NCBI GenBank assembly: GCA_030831165.1
Contig: JAURLP010000028.1
Span: 1-52,597 of the forward strand
Source: Gammaproteobacteria bacterium
GTDB lineage: Bacteria; Pseudomonadota; Gammaproteobacteria; Pseudomonadales; Pseudohongiellaceae
DNA length: 52,597 nucleotides
Direction: 5' to 3'
The notes under the pieces were generated by a model that saw only the letters and a list, made by a program, of their open reading frames with translations, was not told the origin of the DNA and made no database searches. Below, piece by piece: positions 1 through 6,898 of this stretch; the stretch's first letter is position 1, and each line of letters starts with the position of its first letter. The position numbers were made by a program, and so were the translations under genes.

Positions 1-58
1 ATTGGATAATTTCAGCAGGGAAGCGGTGTCTTTTATATAGTCTATTTGATGTATTCAT
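1..58 (-). CDS. IS6-family transposase, N-terminal end only (runs off the left edge)
   Basis: Reading leftward from an ATG at 58-56, the only open frame gives MNTSNRLYKRHRFPAEIIQ and continues past base 1. The R-H-R-F-P-x-E-I-I-Q segment is the usual start of IS6-family DDE transposases. Bases 1-101 are repeated in degenerate form at 1579-1679, where the same reading continues into clear IS6 transposase sequence; this supports the call. Only 19 residues are visible, so whether this copy is intact cannot be judged. Confidence 0.7.
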   Translation of the reverse strand, partial: MNTSNRLYKRHRFPAEIIQ

Positions 59-101
59 AGGTTGAATATATCAAATTTATGGAGTTAACTTGTCAGTATC
101 C
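1..101 (-). repeat. IS6-family element end, copy A (partner at 1579-1679)
   Basis: Bases 1-101 match 1579-1679 in the same orientation at roughly three bases in four, with long shared runs such as gtattcata and ttgaatatatcaaa. Similarity stops just after the shared cagtatcc (about 101 and 1679), which therefore marks the likely outer end of the element upstream of the transposase start. Read on the minus strand the terminus begins GGATACTGACAAG. No opposite terminal repeat is visible because the element leaves the window. Confidence 0.65.
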
Positions 102-123
102 CCTGAGCTGTTAGTGTATTGAT

Positions 124-282
124 TTATTGATCACTATATGATTTTTTTTGATTTGATTTTACACCCACGAATTGAGATGGATCATCACTAATTCTAAGAA
201 ATTCACGAACAGACAGAAAAAGTCCAATCAACATCAGCATGAAAACGGCTATTGCAATATAAGCCAAAGTCATAGTATTCAT
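124..282 (-). CDS. small single-span membrane protein (third gene of a tiny-protein operon)
   Basis: The product is 52 residues starting MNTMTLAYIAIAVF, with one strongly hydrophobic segment (about residues 4-26) followed by a polar tail containing R-E-F-L-R-I-S-D-D-P. The start at 282 is preferred over longer in-frame starts because a strong GGGAGG ribosome site lies 6 bases upstream. Its ATG overlaps the TGA of the preceding gene as ATGA (279-282), the hallmark of translational coupling. I do not recognise the family. The single helix plus short charged tail suggests an accessory subunit of a membrane complex, but nothing in view identifies the partner. Confidence 0.6.
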   Translation of the reverse strand: MNTMTLAYIAIAVFMLMLIGLFLSVREFLRISDDPSQFVGVKSNQKKSYSDQ

Positions 283-458
283 TGCTTGCCTCCCATGAGT
301 GCCATAAGTTTGAAATAAATTCCAAAACATAATATTGAAGGCACCCACAATGCGGTAAAGAGGCCTTCTTCTTGTTGCCCTGTGAACCAGAGAAAGGCCG
401 ATACCGCGAAAGAAATAGCTACTGCCAAAAGAATGAAAAAATCAGACTGCTTAAACAT
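279..458 (-). CDS. small two-span membrane protein
   Basis: The product is 59 residues starting MFKQSDFFILLAVAISFAV. It has two hydrophobic segments (about residues 6-24 and 33-52) separated by a short polar turn, G-Q-Q-E-E-G. A GGGAG ribosome site 7 bases before the ATG at 458 fixes the start. It lies 13 bases after the stop of the upstream small gene and overlaps the downstream one by four bases, so the three are almost certainly one transcript. Family and function are unknown. Another possibility is a small chaperone or stabiliser of a transporter encoded elsewhere. Confidence 0.6.
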   Translation of the reverse strand: MFKQSDFFILLAVAISFAVSAFLWFTGQQEEGLFTALWVPSILCFGIYFKLMALMGGKQ

Positions 459-471
459 AGTAATACTCCCG

Positions 472-696
472 TTATATATCGTTGTATCCAATTGCAGCGA
501 GTATGCAGCCTAAAACTGCAATTGCCGCAATACTACGAAGTCCAGAGTGACCTAAGACTTCAAAATGATTTAAATCGAATAATCCAGTTAGGACAAATAA
601 AGATATCAACACAGAGAGTACTAAAAGGAATATACCCAAAATTACAAATCCTTTTTTAACATTACTCAATTGGGAAACACTTAGAAAATTCATCAT
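472..696 (-). CDS. small two-span membrane protein (first gene of the trio)
   Basis: The product is 74 residues with a short charged N-terminus (S-N-V-K-K), then two hydrophobic segments at about residues 16-38 and 52-70. Two adjacent ATG codons open the frame and no clear Shine-Dalgarno precedes them, in contrast with its two downstream partners. I do not recognise a family. Its position heads an operon of three genes with a combined length of only about 570 bases, all predicted membrane proteins, which argues that they are real and act together. Confidence 0.5.
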   Translation of the reverse strand: MMNFLSVSQLSNVKKGFVILGIFLLVLSVLISLFVLTGLFDLNHFEVLGHSGLRSIAAIAVLGCILAAIGYNDI

Positions 697-1048
697 AAAT
701 TTGGAATTATTAGGTTTTAGATCATTTTTATAATTTACGAACCGTTTTTATATACGGATCAGCGTTTGCTCTATTTTTCTATATAAGCCTGGTTTGACAT
801 GAAAAGAAGAAGCTCTCAAGGTTGTGGAAAAATTCATTTATCTATGGGGAAAAATTACTGACCTATCATACTATATAAAAAAATAGCTTTTTGTTTTATA
901 GGGTAAAAATGGCGCCCGGAGAGATTTGAACTTCCGACCAACTGGTTCGAAGTTTTAAAAGTAAAATTAAATATTTATATTAATCAATAATATGCGATTT
1001 TGGTCGATCTTTAAAATACCTAATATTTAGCCTTTTTTAATGTAAGTT
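697..1048. other. AT-rich intergenic stretch with a tRNA-like remnant
   Basis: This 352-base gap contains no open frame I would support. It should hold the promoter of the small membrane-protein trio, which reads leftward. A tRNA-3'-end-like segment lies at about 910-945 and is listed separately. The rest is low-complexity AT-rich DNA, consistent with an insertion-scarred region. Confidence 0.5.
910..945 (-). other. tRNA 3'-end-like fragment
   Basis: Read on the minus strand, these bases contain GTTCAAATC followed by TCTCCGGGCGCCA, resembling a T-loop, an acceptor strand and an encoded CCA. The matching D-arm, anticodon arm and 5' acceptor strand are not present beside it, and the T-stem pairing is imperfect, as if a base were lost. 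It is therefore a remnant or an attachment-site-like fragment, not a working tRNA gene. Chance resemblance cannot be excluded. Confidence 0.3.
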
Positions 1049-1246
1049 GTGACATTTTTAACTACACTTTTTACTACAGTGCCAACGTCTGCTGAAGAAT
1101 GGCAATGGTGGGGCAATAATTATCTGGATAACATTGAGTATTATGGCCTTGAAGTTGACACTATTGCTCCCGTACATATGCCGATCATGTCGCATGAAGC
1201 CGTTGTACAGATGGTTGCTGAAGGTGTAGCACGTACCCGAGAACTT
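1049..1246 (+). pseudogene. C-terminal fragment of a metallo-beta-lactamase-fold hydrolase
   Basis: About 66 codons read W-W-G-N-N-Y-L-D-N-I-E-Y-Y-G-L-E-V-D-T-I-A, then P-V-H and a helical end with A-R-T-R-E-L. This resembles the last part of MBL-fold metallohydrolases, where N(V/I)xxxxLxVxxIxPxHG precedes the terminal helix. All catalytic HxHxDH sequence is missing. The frame runs on to 1330 but the extra residues look like read-through into the neighbouring IS remnant. The GTG at 1049 is unlikely to be a real start. It is best read as a stump left by insertion or deletion. Confidence 0.45.
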
Positions 1247-1299
1247 TGTGTTGCTGACTCTGCCACACAGTGTCGAAGTTTCTCCAAGCTCCAGCAGAC

Positions 1300-1636
1300 A
1301 TTTTGCATTTCATCGTTCCTGTATAAATAATAAATATATCAATAACTTCTCCATCTTGTTGCTCGACTTTTCGCCATAGCTAATGCTGAATTCCATCAAT
1401 TTTGATAAAAACTTCATCTAAGAAGAATGTGCTCCATGTTCTTGGTTTTTCTTGTAAGTTTAGTCGCAAATTTAGGTCAAGCTTTATTGCTCCGTACCTA
1501 AGTTATAAACCGTGCTTAGCTAATGGATTTCTATATCCTGATGACAAAGATTGAATTTATAGTGGCGCCATACGGAATATTGGATTATTTCAGATTGAAA
1601 GGGGTGACGTTTTTAAAATTTATTTGAAGTATTCAT
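1300..1636 (-). pseudogene. decayed IS6-family transposase
   Basis: From an ATG at 1636 the minus strand reads M-N-T-S-N, an in-frame stop, then HPFQSEIIQYSVWRHYKFNL and C-H-Q-D-I-E, which is the N-terminal region of IS6-family transposases. After a frame change and internal loss it resumes as LQEKPRTWSTFFLDEVFIKI then D-G-I-Q-H, stop, L-W-R-K-V-E-Q-Q-D-G-E-V-I-D-I. The D-E-V-F-I-K-I-D-G and H-(Y)-L-W-R segments contain the first catalytic Asp region of the DDE domain. Another frame change follows before similarity fades near 1300. At least three stops or frameshifts make it non-functional. Confidence 0.8.
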
Positions 1637-1679
1637 AAGTTGAATATATCAAAATTATGGAGCTCACTTTTCAGTATCC
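1579..1679 (-). repeat. IS6-family element end, copy B
   Basis: This is the same-orientation partner of the repeat at 1-101. It includes the transposase start codon and about 40 bases upstream, up to the shared cagtatcc. The two copies lie about 1.5 kb apart and differ at roughly a quarter of positions, so they are not a recent duplication. Confidence 0.65.
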
Positions 1680-1695
1680 TTTCTACCCTATCCTT

Positions 1696-3084
1696 TTAAA
1701 AAAGTACCACAGCACCTATCGTGGTGCGATCCGAGACGGCCTGAAATGCCTGCTTAGTCTGCTCAAAGGGGGCGGCCAGGGTAACCATTGCATTAGCATC
1801 AAAGAGACCCTGATTAATCAATTGTATGAAACGAGGGACATCGGATTTGGCATTAACGCCCCCGTACTGACCTGCATAATGGATACGCCCACGATTGGAC
1901 CAGGCTCCCGCAGGCAAAGAAATGTCGCCTCGAGGCAAGCCAAGGGTAATCAACCGGCCTGCCGCTCGTGTACATTCCCAGGCCTGTCTCGTGGGTAATA
2001 GTGCGCTGGGGTCTGGGCCACGTTCTACAGTTGGTGTTCGAAAATCGGCACCCACAGATGTGACAACAAGATCTGCTCCGCGGCTATCTCCATTCATCCG
2101 GCTATCCCTGCCGCCAATCAGTTTTCTGTCCGTTGGTCCGCTACATAAATCTCTAATGTGCTGAACCAGATTATCTCCTTCCTCATTGGGGTTCAAGGTC
2201 AGCGTGGCGCCCAACTGTTGCGCAAGTTCTCGACGCGCAGGTATTGGTTCTATCGCGATAATTTGCGACGCTCCCATTATTCTCGCTCCCTGAATTGAAC
2301 TAAGACCCACCGGACCAGCGCCAAAAACCACCACATTAGACCCAAAGTCAACCGGGACAAAAGTAGTAACAGCACCCAGGCCGCAAGCCCCGACACAACC
2401 AAGCATTGCCAGTTCCGCCGGTGTCTGGTCAGTGAAGGCAGGCACACAATACCACTCATACGTCACCATCAATTCACCAAAGCCACCGGTGTTATTGTGC
2501 TGTATTACAGGGGTTCCATCAGCCAGCTCTCCAATTGAAACTAAGGGTTCTCCGGCAGAAGGGTTCATTTGGCAAATGTCGCCGCGACCTCGAAGGCAGT
2601 TATAACACTCCCCACAGTTGGGAGTATTCGTCACCAGTACACGATCACCGGGACGGATTCGTCTGACAGAGGGGCCTACAGCTTCAACAATGCCGACACC
2701 ACCATGCCCCAGAATTCGCGCCTCATCACCTCGGGAACCTTCTCCATCTTCACCCAGCGCCTGATTAATTATTGAATAGCAGCATTGCGCGGCTTCAGTT
2801 CTTATCACAACCATATTTTCTCTAATAGGAGCCAGACGGACTTCCTGAATTGCTGCGCCTGCTGGCTGTCTGACAAAGGCCCTAAATATTTCTCCAACAG
2901 GTGGTGCATCAGAACTTTGAGTTCCGGAATTTGTACTCGTGGTATTTTGTTGTGCAGCGATTTGAGAGGAGGCGGCCAAGGCGCCGGTCACGGCTGCAAC
3001 ACTTCCTTTTTTCAGAAGATTGCGACGTGATATGCCTGAGTCTTCGAGTTGTTTTGTGATGTTTGGATTATCGGGTTTTTTACA
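1696..3084 (-). CDS. Tat-exported zinc-dependent alcohol dehydrogenase (MDR superfamily)
   Basis: The mature part is a medium-chain zinc alcohol dehydrogenase. A Cys (E-A-A-Q-C-C) and G-H-G-G-V-G-I-V-E-A-V-G supply catalytic-zinc ligands. CGECYNCLRGRGDIC is the four-cysteine structural-zinc lobe, and V-V-F-G-A-G-P-V-G-L is the dinucleotide-binding turn followed by an acidic I-A-I-E that favours NAD. It should oxidise an alcohol or reduce an aldehyde. I chose the start MCKKPDNPN, which gives 462 residues, because it places S-R-R-N-L-L-K-K at residues 20-27 as a twin-arginine signal, followed by an Ala-rich stretch ending A-A-Q-Q. An upstream in-frame start at 3150 is possible. A Tat signal implies folding with cofactor before export, which is unusual for an enzyme using free NAD. 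It stands alone beside the IS remnant. Confidence 0.85.
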   Translation of the reverse strand, partial: CKKPDNPNITKQLEDSGISRRNLLKKGSVAAVTGALAASSQIAAQQNTTSTNSGTQSSDAPPVGEIFRAFVRQPAGAAIQEVRLAPIRENMVVIRTEAAQCCYSIINQALGEDGEGSRGDEARILGHGGVGIVEAVGPSVRRIRPGDRVLVTNTPNCGECYNCLRGRGDICQMNPSAGEPLVSIGELADGTPVIQHNNTGGFGELMVTYEWYCVPAFTDQTPAELAMLGCVGACGLGAVTTFVPVDFGSNVVVFGAGPVGLSSIQGARIMGASQIIAIEPIPARRELAQQLGATLTLNPNEEGDNLVQHIRDLCSGPTDRKLIGGRDSRMNGDSRGADLVVTSVGADFRTPTVERGPDPSALLPTRQAWECTRAAGRLITLGLPRGDISLPAGAWSNRGRIHYAGQYGGVNAKSDVPRFIQLINQGLFDANAMVTLAAPFEQTKQAFQAVSDRTTIGAVVLF

Positions 3085-3399
3085 CATTAGGACTACCAGG
3101 TTTGTAAGAAAAGGTTTACTCGTTATTTTTATCCCTTTACAGCGAGTCAAGTCAATAACTGATTTTACTGGCAGCGATATACATGAGTCTGTCTTATTGA
3201 ATCAGAGACAGGTTTGGCATGCTGGAAAAAAAGCATGAAGATTAGGTTGAAAAAATAAAACCTGCGGCCATTATGAAGCTGGACCCGAGTAATAAAGTTC
3301 TATTGTTGGGGCCGGTATGTTAACTATTGTTTGAATTGCCTGTTTTGCGGTTTAAATTTTTTCACAATTATTCCCGAAAAATTTTTTGGCCAGTATCTT
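3085..3399. other. intergenic stretch, no gene
   Basis: This region between the alcohol dehydrogenase start and the VOC stump holds the upstream DNA of the minus-strand dehydrogenase. The only structure I see is a short perfect hairpin (CATGCT, 8-base loop, AGCATG) at 3218-3237. No strong promoter or open frame stands out. Confidence 0.4.
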
Positions 3400-3489
3400 T
3401 CAGGCCATTCTCAAGAACTCGCCGTTATCTAAAATTTCAATTAGTTCAAAATGATTACCAACCGGGTCATTAGCAAGCTTGTTATGGCA
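3400..3489 (-). pseudogene. C-terminal stump of a VOC (glyoxalase-fold) protein
   Basis: Reading leftward, the frame gives K-L-A-N-D-P-V-G-N-H-F-E-L-I-E-I-L followed by about ten residues and a TGA at 3402-3400. D-P-x-G-N-x-x-E-L is the signature near the end of glyoxalase/VOC proteins, where the Glu is a metal ligand. No upstream VOC sequence is present: the segment directly abuts the TAA of the GpsA-like gene at 3490. It therefore has no start of its own and is the remains of a deleted gene. Confidence 0.55.
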
Positions 3490-4407
3490 TTACCAAGAAC
3501 TTTGAGAGTTATAAGCTTGTTTTAAATAAGCATCGAACTGTTCTTTCACATGTTCAGGCTTTTTAACAATATGATGGATTAAATTGAATAAAGGGTAGTC
3601 TGCAGGGTTGATTAGGTTATATTTACTGACCATATCTAAAGTGTTTATTCCTTCACCTTCCATCTTTTGACTTTCACCTTTTACCAACTTGCGACCTAGC
3701 TCATAATGGTGAGAGGTCTTACTGGTGCCGGTAGTAACAAGATCACCCAATCCGGCTAAATTGTAGGAACTTCCGATAGTGCCACCCATGTGAGAAATAA
3801 TCTTATCCAGCTCTTGTGTGGCTGAGACGGTAAGAAATCCTCGAACGTTATCGCCTAGCTGCAATTCATCAGCCATACCAAAAGCCAGTGCATAAACATT
3901 TTTCAGAATGACAGACCAGCTAATTCCAGTGATGTCATCACTGGCCTCTATGAGCAAATTGCTATGATCAAACAATTTTTTTACAGTAGTGAAAGCAGCC
4001 TGCTTATTACAAGCTGTTTGTGCAAAGGCATAACGACCGTCAAGAATTTCCTCAGAGATCATCGGGCCATATATCAATCCATAAGTTTGATGGTTACCAA
4101 AAACAGCTTCAAAGATTTGAGCTGCTGTTTTGCCGTCCTGATTCAGGCCTTTGGCAATACTTAAACACAAGCAGTCGGGCTTGAGAATAGGCTTAATTTG
4201 CTCTGCTATTTCCTGATGAGGATTTACTGGTAAGCAAAATAATACAATATCAGCGTTGGAAGACGCTTCTTCAAGCAGCACTGACTGAAAATTTTCTTGC
4301 GGGTATTTATCCCATATATCGAGTTGATGTCGTTCATGTAACAGGTATTCCATGGCGTGGCCCATTTCTCCATAGCCCAATATCAACACTTTATAATGCT
4401 TTGTCAT
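3490..4407 (-). CDS. NAD(P)H-dependent glycerol-3-phosphate dehydrogenase-like protein
   Basis: The 305-residue product begins with a Rossmann turn, L-I-L-G-Y-G-E-M-G, and has S-I-A-K-G-L-N in the nucleotide domain. The C-terminal helical domain carries L-K-N-V-Y-A-L-A-F-G (the conserved catalytic Lys of GpsA) and L-A-G-L-G-D-L-V-T-T with H-Y-E-L-G-R-K-L. It should interconvert dihydroxyacetone phosphate and sn-glycerol 3-phosphate for phospholipid synthesis. It is somewhat shorter than typical GpsA (about 330) and the glycine-rich turn differs (GYGEMG), so it may be a second, specialised paralogue. It is monocistronic, divergent from the amidohydrolase, with no partner gene that would narrow its role. 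Confidence 0.8.
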   Translation of the reverse strand: MTKHYKVLILGYGEMGHAMEYLLHERHQLDIWDKYPQENFQSVLLEEASSNADIVLFCLPVNPHQEIAEQIKPILKPDCLCLSIAKGLNQDGKTAAQIFEAVFGNHQTYGLIYGPMISEEILDGRYAFAQTACNKQAAFTTVKKLFDHSNLLIEASDDITGISWSVILKNVYALAFGMADELQLGDNVRGFLTVSATQELDKIISHMGGTIGSSYNLAGLGDLVTTGTSKTSHHYELGRKLVKGESQKMEGEGINTLDMVSKYNLINPADYPLFNLIHHIVKKPEHVKEQFDAYLKQAYNSQSSW

Positions 4408-4639
4408 GCGCTTTGCCTATGAATGATCTTTATAGAAACAGCATAGTAAGCCTAATACTGTGGGATTTAAATCGATAGCTAAGCAAAGTAGTGCTGCAGT
4501 CAATTAATTCTTAAAAAGATTTTATTTGGATAGCTTTACTTTAAATTTTTGAATAGCTAGGCTCAGCAGTATTAATCGTAATCATCCAAGGTTTAAAGTC
4601 GTATTGATTAATCTCTTGGAGAACTTGGAGTAATTGATC

Positions 4640-5986
4640 GTGAGGAAATTTAAATTTATCGCTCACTTACTGGTTTTTATCACTAGTGTGTTTTTTGTCC
4701 CATATCTGACAGCACAGACTGATGTCACTGGTGACTCAGCAGAAACGAAATTTGCCTTGGCTGGTGGTACCTTAATCGATGGAAGCGGGGCAGCACCATT
4801 AGAAAATGCGATCCTGCTAATTGATGATGGCATCATCGTCGCGGTTGGTCAGCTTGGCAGTTTAACTATCCCTTCTGACTATTCAGTCATATCGACGGAA
4901 GGCCGAACCATGATGCCGGGTTTATGGGATATGCATGTGCATTTATTGTACGCAGGGCATACCAATTTCCCATATTGGCATCAAAACTATACTGATCAAT
5001 TCACAGATACAATCATGCCGGCAACAGCCTTGCAGTTACTACAAGCCGGTGTTACCAGTGCCAGGGATCTTGGTGCGCCGCCGGAGTCTATTTTCAGGAT
5101 AAGACAGCAAATAGCCAGTAACGAAATTCCTGGTCCAACACTTTATGCCGCTGGCCCACAACTGGCGTCTCCTTTCCCTGACTGGGCCCAATATTACCGA
5201 CGAAATATTTCAGGTACAGCCAATGCCAGGACCGAAACGATGGCCCTGGTAGAACTTGAGGCCGACATCCTTAAAATCAGTGGTGCTGAGCAGCTTAGTA
5301 TCGAAGATGTTCGCACTGTGACGGATATCGCTCACGCACAAGGCTTGCTGGTGACAGCGCATGGCAGAACGGATGCAGAAATTGAAATTGGTCTTGCTGG
5401 TAATGTTGATGAATTTCAGCACATCGGTGTAGCCAGCGAGGAATTTCCAGACACTGTAATGAGTCTTATTACCGAGCACATTGCTGCCGGCAATCAACTC
5501 TACTGGACGCCGACAGTTGGTATTCAGCTGAGAGCCGGAACTCCTCAGGAAGATTTGGAATTGCTTGATGATCCTGAAAACTTCCTGGGACTGCCGCAAG
5601 TTATTATTGACGATATAAAAACGGCATTACAAAGCTATAGGCCCAGAACCACTTCAGCTGACATCGTAAAACATAAAATCAGTCAATTGCAGGAAGCGGG
5701 CGTAACACTGCTGGTAGGTACCGATGGTGGCCTAAGCGGCAATCCACATGCCCAGGCTATGTGGCTGGAGATGGTCACCTGGGTCAATGTTCTGGGCATG
5801 GATCCGATGCAAACTATTTATGCCGCAACCGCTTTGCCATCTCAGGTTATGGGTGTTGATGATATTGTCGGCACACTAAGTGTCGGAAAGCTGGCTGACG
5901 TGATAGTGGTTCACGGTAATCCCCTTCAAAACATGTCTGTTTTGCAGGACCCGGAAATGGTTTTCAAGCATGGAGTCAGATTTTAA
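4640..5986 (+). CDS. exported amidohydrolase (imidazolonepropionase-like family)
   Basis: An N-terminal signal peptide (about residues 1-26, ending L-T-A-Q) precedes an amidohydrolase TIM barrel. Metal-site residues are visible in order: M-H-V-H after M-P-G-L-W-D, a candidate carboxylated Lys in I-L-K-I-S-G, His in T-A-H-G, His in E-F-Q-H-I-G, and Asp in V-G-T-D-G-G. Exported members of this group hydrolyse Xaa-Pro or Xaa-Arg dipeptides or other amide bonds; the substrate here is unknown. I favour the GTG at 4640 (9 bases after GGAG) over the TTG at 4634 (3 bases). It converges on the polyamine operon with only 11 bases between the stops. Confidence 0.82.
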   Translation: MRKFKFIAHLLVFITSVFFVPYLTAQTDVTGDSAETKFALAGGTLIDGSGAAPLENAILLIDDGIIVAVGQLGSLTIPSDYSVISTEGRTMMPGLWDMHVHLLYAGHTNFPYWHQNYTDQFTDTIMPATALQLLQAGVTSARDLGAPPESIFRIRQQIASNEIPGPTLYAAGPQLASPFPDWAQYYRRNISGTANARTETMALVELEADILKISGAEQLSIEDVRTVTDIAHAQGLLVTAHGRTDAEIEIGLAGNVDEFQHIGVASEEFPDTVMSLITEHIAAGNQLYWTPTVGIQLRAGTPQEDLELLDDPENFLGLPQVIIDDIKTALQSYRPRTTSADIVKHKISQLQEAGVTLLVGTDGGLSGNPHAQAMWLEMVTWVNVLGMDPMQTIYAATALPSQVMGVDDIVGTLSVGKLADVIVVHGNPLQNMSVLQDPEMVFKHGVRF

Positions 5987-5997
5987 GCTTAGACGCC

Positions 5998-6888
5998 TTA
6001 TAACTGATTCCGCTCAATAATACCCATCATCTTATAAACCAGAAGTGCAGCTGAAAATTCATAGGCATGAAAGCCTCTTACCGGTGCGAACTCCATCACA
6101 TCAAAACCTATAATTTGAGCCTGTTGCGCAACTGATTCAAATAAATTCAAGACCTGGTACCAGTTTAAACCACCAGGAACAGGGGTGCCGGTTGACGGAA
6201 AAACCGAAGGATCAAATCCATCGATATCAATGGTGAAAAATATTTTATCCGGAAAATCATCTGGCAAATCAAACTTATGAATATTTTTTCTTACAAGCAC
6301 TTCTGCATCTAAATATTCAATATTGTAAATTTTGCGGGCTTGTACTTCTTCTTCACAAAGAGCCCTGACACCCAATTGGTAAATTGGAATATCCAAATCG
6401 GCAATTCGTCTCATGACTGTGGCATGACTATGTGGGTTGCCTTTATAGCTGTCGCGCATGTCAGCATGGGCATCAATTTGTACAATGCCGAAGTCTTCTA
6501 TGCCTGCTTCAATCAGGCCGCTAATAATTCCGTAAGTTACGGTATGTTCACCACCAAGCCCGACAGGAAAGCCATCATTATCAACGATGTATTTAATGCC
6601 CTCTGAGATTCGCGCAAGCACTGTCTCAGTGTCTCCATCACAATCGATAGGAGGGTGGGTATAAATGCCACGTTTACCCGGAATGCTTTTCCCGTCCCAG
6701 GTTTCCAATTGCCAGGAAGCACCAAGAATGGAAGAAGGACCTGAAGCTGTGCCTTCCCCGTAAGTTGTAGATGCTTCGTAAGGAATAGGCAAAATATGGA
6801 AGTAAGCATTAGCTTCATCAGGCTGTTCAAACTCCGAACCTAAAAAAATTGGATAGCCAGGTGCGGCCTCTTTGTCAAAATCAGTCAT
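5998..6888 (-). CDS. speB: agmatinase
   Basis: The 296-residue ureohydrolase should cleave agmatine to putrescine and urea in the cytoplasm. The binuclear manganese site is complete: G-G-E-H with His115, D-A-H-A-D with Asp139, His141 and Asp143, and D-I-D-G-F-D-P with Asp221 and Asp223. It is last in the four-gene polyamine operon, 10 bases after the decarboxylase gene. The upstream arginine decarboxylase supplies its substrate, which supports agmatinase over arginase, guanidinobutyrase or formimidoglutamase. Start and length are typical for the family. Confidence 0.9.
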   Translation of the reverse strand: MTDFDKEAAPGYPIFLGSEFEQPDEANAYFHILPIPYEASTTYGEGTASGPSSILGASWQLETWDGKSIPGKRGIYTHPPIDCDGDTETVLARISEGIKYIVDNDGFPVGLGGEHTVTYGIISGLIEAGIEDFGIVQIDAHADMRDSYKGNPHSHATVMRRIADLDIPIYQLGVRALCEEEVQARKIYNIEYLDAEVLVRKNIHKFDLPDDFPDKIFFTIDIDGFDPSVFPSTGTPVPGGLNWYQVLNLFESVAQQAQIIGFDVMEFAPVRGFHAYEFSAALLVYKMMGIIERNQL

Positions 6889-6898
6889 ATATTATTCC

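Noticed and set aside
372-659. A 95-codon plus-strand frame across the small membrane-protein trio.
   Set aside because: It runs antisense through three frames with better starts, ribosome sites and overlaps, and its product has no domain-like features.
5210-5599. A 129-codon minus-strand frame inside the amidohydrolase gene.
   Set aside because: It is antisense to metal-site motifs of the amidohydrolase and has no recognisable domain.
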